Assembly (NCBI RefSeq): GCF_024397915.1
Contig: NZ_CP073347.1
Coordinates: 1,736,001 to 1,800,000 of the forward strand
Direction of reading: 5' to 3'
Length of the DNA: 64,000 nt
Source of the DNA: Marinobacterium rhizophilum
GTDB lineage: Bacteria > Pseudomonadota > Gammaproteobacteria > Pseudomonadales > Balneatricaceae
Within the stretch, counting starts at the first letter, position 1. Each line of letters starts with the position of its first letter. Positions 28,952-37,984 of the stretch are shown here, one piece after another. The notes beneath the pieces were generated by a model. That model was given only the letters and a program-made list of their open reading frames with translations. It made no database searches and was not told the DNA's origin. A program made the position numbers and the translations under genes.

Positions 28952-29105
28952 CCACCTGGTCGATGAGGTCGTAGGTGATGCTGTATTTCCTGCCCCGGTA
29001 CTTGACGACCGCGTACTGCGGGCACATCTTCATGATGGTACATTCGATAATATTGCTGCCATCGGTAATGCGAACAATATTGTAGTTGTGCAACAAGATC
29101 CCCAT
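28920..29105 (-). CDS. Small unknown protein, 61 residues
   Basis: ATG at 29105 opens MGILLHNYNIVRITDGSNII, ending GHELLLPCD. The composition is protein-like: alternating hydrophobic and charged residues, codons in step with neighbours, and Tyr/Ile/Val rich as in a small beta-rich domain. I do not recognise it. It overlaps the first codons of the AAA/TPR relic in a different frame, supporting the view that the relic has lost its true start. No signal peptide or membrane span. Confidence 0.55.
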   Translation of the reverse strand: MGILLHNYNIVRITDGSNIIECTIMKMCPQYAVVKYRGRKYSITYDLIDQVVGHELLLPCD

Positions 29106-29191
29106 GCTCCGCCCCGCTGTTTGGAAAGCGACATTGATAGCCCGCAAGGTACATCAGGGCAACTCTCCCGGGGAGGGCTGCCCGCCAGCCC

Positions 29192-30472
29192 CTAGTGGAA
29201 TCGCGTGACGCGGTACGGTGCCGGGTCGATCGGTGGCGGCGTACCCTGCATAAGGCTGACCACCAGCTCGGCACTGATCGCGGCCTGGGTCAGGCCCAGG
29301 TGCTGATTGCCAAAGGCAAACAGCAGCCGCTCATGCTGCGGATGACGATCAATCACCGGCAGCGAATCGGGCAGCGTTGGCCGGTGCCCCATCCATTCAC
29401 GTACCTCGACAGCCGGGTCGCTCAGCCCTGGCAGCAACGCCTGGCTGTGGCGACGCAGGCTGGCATAGCGGCGCCGCACAGGCTTGAGCTTCAAGCCGCC
29501 GAGTTCAGTAAAACCCACCGCCCGCAGCCCCGAGTCCAGCGGGCTCATGACAAAACGGCGCTCCGCCGACCCGATCGGCCGTCGCAGGCAGGTGCTGGCG
29601 GCAGCAAAACTCAGGTGGTAACCCCGCTCCGCTTGCAACGGCACCCTGACCCCCACGCCCTGAAGCAGGCGCTTGCCCCAGGCGCCCGTACAGACAATCG
29701 CCCGATCGAAATCCAGGCAGCCCGCACCGGTTTCCAGCACCACGCCATGACTTTCAGGCCGCAAGGCGGCAACCTCCTGTTGCAGGAAAGATCCACCGCG
29801 CGCCTGAAAGGCGGCAAACAGCAGCTGGCACAATCGATAGGGTTCACGTACCTGGCAGGCCTCGGGGAAATAGAGCGCATGGTTAACCCGACCCGCCAGC
29901 GCCGGCTCCAGCTCAGCCAGTCGAGCGCCCTGCACCAGCTCGGTAGGCATGCCATAGCGCTGCAGCGACTCGGCATGCCGGCGGGCATCCTCGAGCCCAC
30001 TCGCGGACTCCCACACCAGCAGGTAGCCACTGCGACAGAGCTGCCCGCCGGCGCCAATATCATCCAGACAACGCTGCCAGGCTGGCACGGCGCCAAGGTT
30101 CAGTGCCAGCAGTCCCTGGCGCGAGCGCGCGACCTGCGCTGGCCGTGCCGCGACGACAAAGCGTACCAGCCAGGGCATGATGCGGTGCAGGTAGCCCAGC
30201 GGCAGTGCCAGGGGCCCGTCGGGATTGAGCCACATCGACAGTGCCGAACGCAGGGTTTTTGCGCTCGACAGCGGTTCGACCAACTCGGTGGCCAGGTAAC
30301 CCGCGTTGCCAAAGGAGGCACCCGTGCCGGGCTCCTCCCGGTCAATCAGGGTGACCCTGAAACCCTGGCGCTGGGCTTGTAGCGCGGTACAGAGCCCGAC
30401 GACGCCGGCACCGACGACCGCCAGGGTATCGTTGCGGTTTCCCGGTTCAACGTTAGCGTTGCGCGGCTGCAT
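29192..30472 (-). CDS. FAD-dependent D-amino acid dehydrogenase-like oxidoreductase
   Basis: The 426-residue DadA/DAO-superfamily protein has an N-terminal dinucleotide fold VVGAGVVGLCTALQAQRQGFRVTLIDRE followed by GASFGNAGYL, and a C-terminal FAD motif (FGNQHLGLTQAAISAELV). It likely oxidises a D-amino or cyclic imino acid, passing electrons to the respiratory chain. It follows the NhaC-type transporter, with the ATG overlapping its stop, so the pair acts together, perhaps with the ornithine cyclodeaminase-family gene. The exact substrate is not readable from sequence. Confidence 0.88.
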   Translation of the reverse strand: MQPRNANVEPGNRNDTLAVVGAGVVGLCTALQAQRQGFRVTLIDREEPGTGASFGNAGYLATELVEPLSSAKTLRSALSMWLNPDGPLALPLGYLHRIMPWLVRFVVAARPAQVARSRQGLLALNLGAVPAWQRCLDDIGAGGQLCRSGYLLVWESASGLEDARRHAESLQRYGMPTELVQGARLAELEPALAGRVNHALYFPEACQVREPYRLCQLLFAAFQARGGSFLQQEVAALRPESHGVVLETGAGCLDFDRAIVCTGAWGKRLLQGVGVRVPLQAERGYHLSFAAASTCLRRPIGSAERRFVMSPLDSGLRAVGFTELGGLKLKPVRRRYASLRRHSQALLPGLSDPAVEVREWMGHRPTLPDSLPVIDRHPQHERLLFAFGNQHLGLTQAAISAELVVSLMQGTPPPIDPAPYRVTRFH

Positions 30473-31968
30473 CAGGCACTTCCCTTCGCCATATTCACGC
30501 CACCCTTGCCAGCCGCCGGTTCAATGCCGACAAGCATCTCGTTCTTGTCGGCGCGGCGCGAGAACCAGCCGGTCTGCGCATAGAGGATACCGATGGCCGG
30601 TGACAGCCAGCAGGCGAATGCCAGAGGCGCATAGAGCAGATTACTGTAGTCACCGCCAACCACCGTCAGCCCCAGCGCGCCGATCACGAAGGCGCCACCG
30701 GCATTCCATGGAATCAGCGGCGACACCAGGGTTCCGCCCTCTTCTATCGCACGGGACAGGTTCAGCCGGCTGTAACCCAGCCTGTTGTACTCGGGTCCAT
30801 ACATGCGACCCGGCAGTGCTATCGACAGGTAAACGTCGCCGGAAACGATGTTGGTCGCCACCGAGGTCAAAATCGCATTGGTCTGCAGCCCGCGAAAGCC
30901 ACCGATGCGCTGCATGATGCCACTGACCACCGACTCCAGACAGCGGGTACGTTCCAGTGCTCCGCCGAATGCCAGGGCAAACATCATCAGGGTCACCACC
31001 CAGGTCATGGATGTGACACCCCCGCGATTCAGCAGGCTATCCAGAGCCTGGGACTCCGTGCTGATCGTGAAACCGCTATGGGCAAAGGTCAGCAGGTCGT
31101 TCAGGCCATAGCCGTAGTTGATCGCGGCCACCAGCGCGCCAATGACAAAGCCCGTAAACAGGGCCGGTATCGGAGACACCTTGAAAAACGCCATGCCGAT
31201 GACCACCAGAAGCGGAATCAGCGGCACAAAGCCAAGATCAAAGTGTTCGCTCAATCCGGCCCGGTACAACCCTATCTGCTCCAGCTGGGATGCATCGACA
31301 CTGGCCTGGCCGCCCACCAGCAGGTACACCAGAAATGCGATCACCATTGCAGGGATGGTGGTCGGCATCATGTTGCGAATGTGATCGAAGACATTGGTTT
31401 CGGTCACCGCTGCTGCCAGGTTGGTGGTATCCGACAGCGGCGAGATCTTGTCGCCGAAAAAGGCGCCGGAAACCACCGCGCCTGCGGTCCAGTACAGCGG
31501 GATGCCAAAAGCCGTCCCTATGCCCACCAGCGCCAGGCCAATGGTGCCCACGGTGGTCCAGCTCGAACCGATCGACAGCGAGACCACCGCGCACAGCAGC
31601 ATCGAGGCGGCCAGGAACCAGGCCGGGTCAATCAGCTCGAGTCCGTAGTAAATAAGCAGCGGCACAGTCCCGCTCGCGATCCAGGTACTGACCAGCATGC
31701 CGACCACGATCAGGGTCGCGATCGAGGGCATCGCCACATGCAGCACATGAAAGGCGCCGGCCTCAATATCCTGCCAGCGGTATCCCTGAGCCCAGCCCAC
31801 GAGGCCGGTAATGGCGAAGCCGATGGCCAGCGCAATGTGGGGCGTAAAGTCGTCATAGTAGAAAATCTGCAATCCCAGCAGAGCAATCGTCAGCACGATG
31901 GGAATCAGCGCGACCCAGAGGCTGGGCATCTCGATTGCTTGCCTGGGGGGAGGTATTTGCTGTGTCAT
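30472..31968 (-). CDS. NhaC-family Na+/H+ antiporter
   Basis: 498 residues with about 11-12 membrane segments, beginning MTQQIPPPRQAIEMPSLWVALIPIVLT. The family blocks SIGSSWTTVGTIG and FFGDKISPLSDTTNLAA identify NhaC. It exchanges sodium (or sodium plus malate/amino acids in some members) against protons. Its pairing with an amino-acid oxidase suggests it may carry an organic substrate rather than serve sodium homeostasis alone; that is inference. Confidence 0.9.
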   Translation of the reverse strand: MTQQIPPPRQAIEMPSLWVALIPIVLTIALLGLQIFYYDDFTPHIALAIGFAITGLVGWAQGYRWQDIEAGAFHVLHVAMPSIATLIVVGMLVSTWIASGTVPLLIYYGLELIDPAWFLAASMLLCAVVSLSIGSSWTTVGTIGLALVGIGTAFGIPLYWTAGAVVSGAFFGDKISPLSDTTNLAAAVTETNVFDHIRNMMPTTIPAMVIAFLVYLLVGGQASVDASQLEQIGLYRAGLSEHFDLGFVPLIPLLVVIGMAFFKVSPIPALFTGFVIGALVAAINYGYGLNDLLTFAHSGFTISTESQALDSLLNRGGVTSMTWVVTLMMFALAFGGALERTRCLESVVSGIMQRIGGFRGLQTNAILTSVATNIVSGDVYLSIALPGRMYGPEYNRLGYSRLNLSRAIEEGGTLVSPLIPWNAGGAFVIGALGLTVVGGDYSNLLYAPLAFACWLSPAIGILYAQTGWFSRRADKNEMLVGIEPAAGKGGVNMAKGSA

Positions 31969-32131
31969 ATCCGGAACTCCGCGAGGTGAAAGATCGGGGT
32001 CTTTCCCTCTTTGTTATTGTCGGTCGTCACGCCTGGGCGTTGGCATGCTGCCTGCTGCATCCCTATCGTCACGAACCTGTGACCGCTTGCTGGGCCTGCC
32101 CCCTGCACACAGGGCGCCTTTGTCCTGGGCA

Positions 32132-32160
32132 TAAAAAAGAGCCTTCCCCGCAGGAAAGGC
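32132..32160 (-). terminator. Terminator downstream of the ornithine cyclodeaminase-family gene
   Basis: On the minus strand GCCTTTCC tgcg GGGGAAGGC forms an 8-bp stem followed by a T-rich tail (TCTTTTTTAT). It lies just after the stop at 32178, so it ends that transcript, separating it from the NhaC-dehydrogenase pair. Confidence 0.8.
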
Positions 32161-32177
32161 CCAAGACGCATCAGTCG

Positions 32178-33134
32178 TCAGCTCAGGTTCCGGTAGGCCA
32201 GGATGGCCGCCGCGAGATCTTCGCGCGAGTCGCCCACGGACTTGAACAGGGTGATGGCACCTGCCGGATTCTCCAGGGCGGAGCGCCCCGGATGCCGGCC
32301 GCGGCACAGGTCGGCAAACTCCGCGAGGATAGTCTCAGGCGTAATGGCACCGTCACGGATCGGAATAATCAGATCGCCGGTTTCGCACAGAGCCCCGGCC
32401 CGGGTATCGACAAAGACCGCACATCGCTGCATGGCGCGGTTGTCCGTTTCACGCATCGTCGGCGTAAAACTGCCAACCAGATCCAGGTGCGTACCGGGCT
32501 TCAGCCAATCCCCCAGAATCACGGGGTCTGTGGCCAGGGTTGCGCAACTGATGATGTCCGCCGTGCCAGCGGCCTGCTGCAACTCTTCGGTCGCACAGAC
32601 CCGGGCATCGATATCGGCGGCCCTCAGTTCGGCCACCAGCGCCTGCGAAGCCGCGGGATTGCGGTCCCAGACACGGACGCGGCAAATCGGGCGCACGCTC
32701 ATGTGGGCCGGAATCAAACGCCGCCCCATGCGCCCGGCACCGACCATCAGCAGCTCCCGGCTGTCTTCGCGGGACAGGAAACGGGATGCCAGCGCCGAGG
32801 CCGCCGCGGTACGGCGGGCTGTGACTTCATTACCCTCAAGCTGCACCAGCGGACTGCCGGTGCGTCCGCAGCTGAGCAGGTAATGACTGCTCAGACCCGG
32901 CTGAAAACGGGCGCTGTTGCCGGGAAACACATTCACCTGCTTGACGCCCAGGTACTCTCCCGGAATCCAGGCCGGCATCAGCAGCAGCGTGGCCTGCGGC
33001 TCGCCCGGCACCTCGACGCCGTGGTGATGACGTACCGGCGCACAGACATCATCGCGGGCAAAAATATCACTCAGCGCATCGATCATGAGATCCCAGGGCA
33101 GCGCTTCACAGACCTGCTCGGCGTTCAGTTGCAT
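32178..33134 (-). CDS. Ornithine cyclodeaminase/mu-crystallin family enzyme
   Basis: 318-residue NAD(P)-dependent enzyme. The Rossmann motif LMVGAGRMGRRLIPAH, the upstream KQVNVFPGNSARF and ISCATLATDPVILGDWLKPGTHLDLVGSF are family hallmarks. Members act as ornithine cyclodeaminase, alanine dehydrogenase or ketimine/pyrroline-2-carboxylate reductase. With a D-amino/imino-acid dehydrogenase nearby, a ketimine reductase role is attractive but unproven. It is divergent from the AraC regulator, which probably controls it. Confidence 0.85.
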   Translation of the reverse strand: MQLNAEQVCEALPWDLMIDALSDIFARDDVCAPVRHHHGVEVPGEPQATLLLMPAWIPGEYLGVKQVNVFPGNSARFQPGLSSHYLLSCGRTGSPLVQLEGNEVTARRTAAASALASRFLSREDSRELLMVGAGRMGRRLIPAHMSVRPICRVRVWDRNPAASQALVAELRAADIDARVCATEELQQAAGTADIISCATLATDPVILGDWLKPGTHLDLVGSFTPTMRETDNRAMQRCAVFVDTRAGALCETGDLIIPIRDGAITPETILAEFADLCRGRHPGRSALENPAGAITLFKSVGDSREDLAAAILAYRNLS

Positions 33135-33267
33135 AACGGCTTCTCCCGTTGTTATTCTGTGCCGTCATGGTAACGAATTTGACATCATTACCCTTGACCG
33201 AGGCTCTGGGGTTCCATACCCAGACTATGAAACTGCCCTTTCCCCACCGGGTGCGGACCCTGAATCC

Positions 33268-34068
33268 ATGAACAACAGCCAGGCACGTCGCAACCTGATC
33301 GCTCGCCAGAGCGGCGAGCACAGTCATGATTACGCCCAGGTACTGATTGGCTGGCGCGGCCGAATGGATTGCCGCTTTGCCGATACCGCCGGGCGTCTTG
33401 CCAGCGGTACCGCGGCCCTGGTACCGGCATCCGCCGGTCATCTGTACGAGGGGCTGAGCGACAGCAGCGAGCTGCTGGTGATTGACGTGTCCCTGGCAGA
33501 TCCTTACATTGCGTCCCTCGAAGCGGCCTGTGATCTGCAGTTCAGCGAGACCCTGTTCCAGCGGCCGGACATCATTCCGCTGAATGCCAGCACCCTGCCC
33601 TTGCTGGACTTCGCGGCCTCCCAGCTGGAGCGCGGCCCTGATCAGAGCAACGCCCTGGTCAGCTGCCAGCTGGTATCGCTTTTCATGACACAGCTGTGCC
33701 AGCTTTACCTGAGCGACAGCGTCCCGGTCCCGGCCCGGACGCGCCTCGACGTAGCGCAGCTGAACCGTTATATCGACAGCCAGCTTGCCCAGGCCCCCAG
33801 CAATGCTGCGCTGGCGAGCTCAATGAACCTGAGCGAAAGCCATTTTCATTACCTGTTCCAGCGCCAGTTCGGCACCACCCCACAACAGTACCTGATGCAC
33901 CGGCGGCTGCAGCACGCCCGCTATCTGCTGCTCAACAGCCGAATGCCACTGGCCACCCTGGCGCTCGAAGTCGGCTTCGCCGATGCCTCCAGCTTTTCGC
34001 GCGCCTACAAAAAACGTTTCAACGAGACGCCGGGCCAGGCCCGGCGTGCATTGCAGGATACAAACTGA
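33268..34068 (+). CDS. AraC-family transcriptional regulator
   Basis: 266 residues from MNNSQARRNLIARQSGEHSHDYAQ. The N-terminal cupin effector domain (HSHDYAQVLIGWRG) is followed by two helix-turn-helix motifs at about 170-260 (ALASSMNLSESHFHYLFQRQ and LALEVGFADASSFSRAYKKRF). It is divergent from the cyclodeaminase-family gene with 133 bp between starts, which suggests local control. The effector is unknown. Confidence 0.9.
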   Translation: MNNSQARRNLIARQSGEHSHDYAQVLIGWRGRMDCRFADTAGRLASGTAALVPASAGHLYEGLSDSSELLVIDVSLADPYIASLEAACDLQFSETLFQRPDIIPLNASTLPLLDFAASQLERGPDQSNALVSCQLVSLFMTQLCQLYLSDSVPVPARTRLDVAQLNRYIDSQLAQAPSNAALASSMNLSESHFHYLFQRQFGTTPQQYLMHRRLQHARYLLLNSRMPLATLALEVGFADASSFSRAYKKRFNETPGQARRALQDTN

Positions 34069-34322
34069 CCCATCCGGCATTGGCCTTTACAGACCGACAC
34101 TTCATGCAATGCGCAGGGTGCAATGCGCGTTACCGCCCCCAGGCCCCACCAGCCTCCTGAGGAACGGGCGCTCACGGCATTGAAGTACCACTTTCTGTAC
34201 CGTTTGCTACCCAAGGTCCGGGGATTTCGCTCAGGGCGCCGGGAGCCAGGGCAGGCAAAATCCCGCATCTATTGATTTAACAGGATTGTTTTAGGAAGTG
34301 TGGAGCTGATGGGATGGTGTTC

Positions 34323-34397
34323 TGGAGCGGGTAGCGGGAATCGAACCCGCCTCGCAAGCTTGGGAAGCTCGAGTAATAACCACTATACGATACCCGC
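34323..34397 (-). tRNA. tRNA-Gly (CCC), CCA encoded
   Basis: On the minus strand a full cloverleaf: acceptor GCGGGTA / TACCCGC, anticodon stem CGAGC/GCTTG with loop TTCCCAA (anticodon CCC), T-loop GTTCGATTC, discriminator T and genomic CCA (complement at 34323-34325). The upstream and downstream flanks hold no other tRNA. Confidence 0.95.
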
Positions 34398-34491
34398 CTC
34401 AGCAGCCAATTTAGCGCTGCGCGGCAATGCGCGCAAGGGCGGCGCCTGACAGGCCAGGCGCACAGTCACGGCGAGCCCGGTTACAGGTCGC

Positions 34492-35052
34492 CTATGCCGG
34501 TTCCTCGAACGGCAGGGGCGCCGTGCCATCGCGGCGTACTTCAAACACGTTCAGGGTCATGGCAACCAGGGCGTAATAGCCGAAGATTCCCACCAGCTCG
34601 ACCAGCGCAGGCTCACCAAACTCGGCGACGGCGCGAAGATAAAGCGCATCGTCGATACGCCTTGTTTGATACAGAGTACAGCCGATTTGATACACCAGCT
34701 GCTCGTCAGCGCGCTCGAACTCAGGTGTGGTGCCCAGGCACAGTGCATCAATTACGGGATCGGCGATTCCGGCCTGGCGCGCGATCGGTTCGTGGATCTG
34801 CCATTCGGCCTGGGACTGCCACCAGGCCGCCGTCACCAGGATCGCCAGCTCCGACAGGCGCAGCGGCATGGAGGTATGGTAGCGACAGTAAGCCCCCAGT
34901 GCCTGGGCATGGTCCGCCAGCCCGGGGCTGTGAATCCAGGCCAGAAAGGGACCATCCAGGTTACCTCTTGGCCCGCTGAGAATGGCATCCAGCACACGCT
35001 GCTGTTCGGGGCTCATCTGCGAGGCTGCCAATTCGCTCAAACGTGATTTCAT
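34492..35052 (-). CDS. Carboxymuconolactone decarboxylase-family protein
   Basis: 186 residues, helical AhpD/CMD fold. The motif ELAILVTAAWWQSQAEWQIHEPIA lacks the CxxC of peroxidase-type AhpD, so a carboxymuconolactone-like or unknown decarboxylase/isomerase role fits better. The ATG overlaps the stop of the upstream aminotransferase by 4 bp, so the two are in one operon and its substrate is probably derived from that enzyme's product. Confidence 0.85.
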   Translation of the reverse strand: MKSRLSELAASQMSPEQQRVLDAILSGPRGNLDGPFLAWIHSPGLADHAQALGAYCRYHTSMPLRLSELAILVTAAWWQSQAEWQIHEPIARQAGIADPVIDALCLGTTPEFERADEQLVYQIGCTLYQTRRIDDALYLRAVAEFGEPALVELVGIFGYYALVAMTLNVFEVRRDGTAPLPFEEPA

Positions 35053-36392
35053 GCGCGCTTGCCTTTTACGGTTTTCAGGGCCGCCGCAATGGCACGGTCC
35101 AGCTTGTCGACCAGCTCATCCAGATGTGCTTCTTCAAGAATAAAGGGCGGCGCCAGCAGAATATGATCACCCTGGCGACCGTCGATGGTGCCCCCCATGG
35201 GGTAACACATCAGCCCCTGCTCCATCGCGGCACGCTTGATCAGTGCATTGAGCTTGAGCGACGGATCAAAAGGCGCCTTGGTGTCAGGGTCCAGCACCAG
35301 CTCCAGCCCCTGAAACAGGCCGCGGCCGCGCAGGTCGCCAATATGGGAATGCTCGCCAAAACGCTCCTGTAGGCGCGCCCGCAGGGCCGTACCCAGCACC
35401 TTCACCCGGGACAGCAGCTGGCGGGACTCGATAGTCTGCTGTACCGCCAGAGCCGCAGCACAGGCCGTCGCGTGGCCGATATAGGTGTGCCCATGCTGAA
35501 AGAAACCACTGCCCTGTGCTATCGCATCGTAGATTTTGCCACTGACCAGGGTTGCTCCAATGGGCTGATAACCCGCGCCCAGCCCCTTGGCGATGGTCGT
35601 GATGTCGGGGCTGACACCGTCCTCTTCGATTGCAAAGAGTGTTCCGGTACGCCCCATGCCGCACATGACTTCATCCAGGATCAGCAGCACGCCGTAGCGG
35701 TCGCACACCTCGCGAATTTTGCGGAAATAGCCCGCCACCGGCGGCACGGCTCCCAGCGTTGCCCCCACAACGGGCTCCGCCACGAAGGCCATGACCTCGT
35801 CCGCACCCAGGCGCAGAATCTCATCCTCCAGTTCCCGTGCCAGGCGCGTCGTGAAGGCATCATCCGATTCCTGGGCACCCTGTTCTCGGTAAGCGTAACA
35901 GGGCGTCAAATGGCTGACCTGGGTCAGCAGCGGCTCAAACTGGGCCCGGCGCCAGGCGTTCCCACCGGTAGCCAGCGCCCCCAGCGTATTGCCGTGGTAG
36001 CTCTGGCGCCGGGCGATAAGATGCCTGCGCTGAGGCTGCCCAGTCTCGGTGAAGTATTGCCGCGCCAGCTTCAGCGCCGCCTCTACCGCCTCCGAGCCGC
36101 CAGATACAAAGTAAACATACTCGAGCCCTGCCGGCGCCCGCTCGACAAGAAAATCCGCCAGCTGCTCCATCGGCTCGGTGGTGAAGAAGGACGTATGGGC
36201 GTAAGCCAGGCTCGCCACCTGCTTCTGGATGGCCTCTACCACCTCGGTGGCGCTGTGACCCAGACAGGAGACGGCCGCCCCACCGCTGGCATCAAGATAA
36301 CGGCGTCCGTCAGCCGCAATGATGTAGGGACCATCACCGGCGACAGCAACCGGATAGAACTGGTGGATATTGCGGTGAAAGACACGACTCAT
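35049..36392 (-). CDS. Class III pyridoxal-phosphate aminotransferase
   Basis: 447 residues from MSRVFHRNIHQFYPVAVAG. Class III motifs: FVSGGSEAVEAALKLAR, SYHGNTLGALATGG, the Asp-containing LLILDEVMCGMGRTGTLFAIEE, and TIAKGLGAGYQPIGA containing the PLP lysine. It transfers amino groups between an omega-amino acid or amine and a keto acid. The likely partner is the downstream CMD-family gene, under the divergent RpiR regulator. The substrate cannot be assigned. Confidence 0.9.
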   Translation of the reverse strand: MSRVFHRNIHQFYPVAVAGDGPYIIAADGRRYLDASGGAAVSCLGHSATEVVEAIQKQVASLAYAHTSFFTTEPMEQLADFLVERAPAGLEYVYFVSGGSEAVEAALKLARQYFTETGQPQRRHLIARRQSYHGNTLGALATGGNAWRRAQFEPLLTQVSHLTPCYAYREQGAQESDDAFTTRLARELEDEILRLGADEVMAFVAEPVVGATLGAVPPVAGYFRKIREVCDRYGVLLILDEVMCGMGRTGTLFAIEEDGVSPDITTIAKGLGAGYQPIGATLVSGKIYDAIAQGSGFFQHGHTYIGHATACAAALAVQQTIESRQLLSRVKVLGTALRARLQERFGEHSHIGDLRGRGLFQGLELVLDPDTKAPFDPSLKLNALIKRAAMEQGLMCYPMGGTIDGRQGDHILLAPPFILEEAHLDELVDKLDRAIAAALKTVKGKRA

Positions 36393-36421
36393 GGCGGTGC
36401 ACTCAATGATGGCAACAAAAC

Positions 36422-36464
36422 GCAAATATATTTGCTTTTAACGCAACTGGCAATTATTTTTGCC
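36422..36464. promoter_or_regulatory. Candidate RpiR operators between aminotransferase and regulator
   Basis: GCAAATATATTTGC (36422-36435) is a perfect 14-bp palindrome; a second inverted repeat GGCAA-N6-TTGCC lies at 36449-36464. They sit in the AT-rich 132-bp gap between the divergent genes, where an RpiR protein would bind. Both share a TTGC/GCAA core. Confidence 0.5.
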
Positions 36465-36524
36465 TTTACATGCATTACAATACCCACCGAATTACCCTCG
36501 AACGACCTGCAGCGGATTCTGGCA

Positions 36525-37430
36525 ATGCACGACACGCACTTTACCCCGCCCCACAATCTCGACAGCCTGCGCCGACTGCTGACGGACCTGGACAGCAAAC
36601 AAGGGCCGATCCGCCTCGGCGGCCAGTCACGCCGGGTGCTGACCGCCATGCTGGATGCTCCGCAGCAAGTTGCCCTGGCCTCCATCACCGAGCTCGCCGA
36701 ACGCCATGGCGTCAATGCATCAACCCTGACACGCCTGGCCCGCCGCCTGGGCCTTGGCGGCTTCAACGGTTTGCAACAGCTGTTTCAGCTCGAACTTACC
36801 GGCAGCCCGCTGCACTTTTACAGCGACCAGGCCAGCAACCTGGTACGCACGCCAGACCAGGTTGATAACGGGCTGGCTGCCAAAATTGCACAACAGGAAT
36901 GCGGCAACATCACCAGCATGGTCGAGAATATCGACCCTGCCCACTTCAGCCAGGCGGCAGACCTGATCGCAGCGGCCCCCCGGGTGCGTATATTTGGTGT
37001 GCGTCAGTTCTACTCCCTGAGCTATTTCCTGGACTACGCACTTGGCATGCTGCACCCCAACACCGCCGCGCTGGAGGCCGGGCGACAGGGTATCGCCGAT
37101 GCATTAAGCCCCCTGCAACCCGGCGATGTATTGATTGTAGCCAGTTGCTTTCCCTATACCGCCAGCGTGATCAAGACGGCCGAAGTCGCCAGGCGCCACG
37201 GCATCCGCATCATTGCACTGACCGACAGCAACCGCTCACCACTGCACGACATTGCCGACTGCAGTTTCTGTGTGCCCAATCGCAGCCTGTTTTACAGCAA
37301 CGCCATGGCCGGTTTTTTTGTACTGGGCGAGGCACTACTTAGCGAAGTCGCGGCAAGACTGGCCGATACCGCACTGGACAGGCTGCGCCGCCGGGAGGAG
37401 ATGATCAGCGAACTGGCGCCGCTGACCTGA
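36525..37430 (+). CDS. RpiR/MurR-family transcriptional regulator
   Basis: 301 residues from MHDTHFTPPHNLDSLRRLL. An N-terminal helix-turn-helix (LAERHGVNASTLTRLARRLGLGGFNGLQQL) is followed by a SIS sugar-isomerase-type domain (about 140-280, VLIVASCFPYTASVIKTAEVARRHGIRIIALTDS). SIS domains bind phosphosugars or, in this branch, other phosphorylated or amino compounds. It is divergent from the aminotransferase operon, its likely target. The frame is open far upstream, but that stretch is antisense to the aminotransferase. Confidence 0.9.
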   Translation: MHDTHFTPPHNLDSLRRLLTDLDSKQGPIRLGGQSRRVLTAMLDAPQQVALASITELAERHGVNASTLTRLARRLGLGGFNGLQQLFQLELTGSPLHFYSDQASNLVRTPDQVDNGLAAKIAQQECGNITSMVENIDPAHFSQAADLIAAAPRVRIFGVRQFYSLSYFLDYALGMLHPNTAALEAGRQGIADALSPLQPGDVLIVASCFPYTASVIKTAEVARRHGIRIIALTDSNRSPLHDIADCSFCVPNRSLFYSNAMAGFFVLGEALLSEVAARLADTALDRLRRREEMISELAPLT

Positions 37431-37466
37431 CAGGAAGATGCCGCCGGGTCACCCCGGCGCAAGAGA

Positions 37467-37916
37467 TCAGGGTCGGGCCTGGGGGGCTTCCCGCAGGATC
37501 ATGACCGAGCACTGTGCACGCTCGACGACACGGGCCGAATTTGAACCGAGCAACACGCTGTCCAGGCGACTGCGATGATGCGCTGACATAATGATCATGT
37601 CCGCCTGGATAGCCGCCGCCTGCTTGATGATCCGCTCGGCGGGATGGCCCTGGTGTACCGACAGGCTGTGCGCGACATCGGCGGGCAGCTGCCGGGCGGC
37701 AAACTCCACCAGGTGCCGATTCACCCCGTCATGGGCCTTTTGCAGTACGGCAGGATCGAAATAGGACGCCACCAGCGGGGACGCAAAACCCGGCATCACC
37801 GTCATCAAATGGATACTGCCGCCATCGCGGTCAAGTTCGCGCAGCGCCACCGCGATGGCAGGCTCTGCAAAGGCCGGTTCTTCCAGGTCAACCGGTATCA
37901 GGATTGTTTTGAACAT
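37467..37916 (-). CDS. Universal stress protein, TeaD-like
   Basis: 149 residues of UspA fold, beginning MFKTILIPVDLEEPAFAEPAI, with the ATP-binding G-(x)n-GS block LGSNSARVVERAQCSVMIL at the end. The second ATG of the ATGTTCATG start is preferred because GAGGA lies 6 nt before it. It follows the TRAP permease on the same strand. In Halomonas the USP TeaD sits with a TRAP transporter and modulates it; the arrangement suggests the same here. Confidence 0.88.
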   Translation of the reverse strand: MFKTILIPVDLEEPAFAEPAIAVALRELDRDGGSIHLMTVMPGFASPLVASYFDPAVLQKAHDGVNRHLVEFAARQLPADVAHSLSVHQGHPAERIIKQAAAIQADMIIMSAHHRSRLDSVLLGSNSARVVERAQCSVMILREAPQARP

Positions 37917-37928
37917 GAACATTCCTCG

Positions 37929-37945
37929 ACCGGCCTTTGGCCGGT
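37929..37945 (-). other. Intercistronic hairpin before the USP gene
   Basis: ACCGGCC, loop AAA, GGCCGGT lies between the permease stop and the stress-protein start and ends adjacent to its ribosome-binding region. There is no T run, so translational control or mRNA stability is more likely than termination. Confidence 0.4.
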
Positions 37946-37984
37946 TTCATCTGGGCCGCCCGCCCTGAAGCGGGTGGCCAGTTA

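Noticed and set aside
33163..33192. GGTAA-N14-TTACC inverted repeat as an AraC operator
   Set aside because: Only five bases per arm with a long spacer, expected often by chance; not supported by a second copy.
35472..36524. Extended N-terminus of the RpiR frame
   Set aside because: This part is antisense to the aminotransferase gene; homology begins at MHDTHF, 36525.
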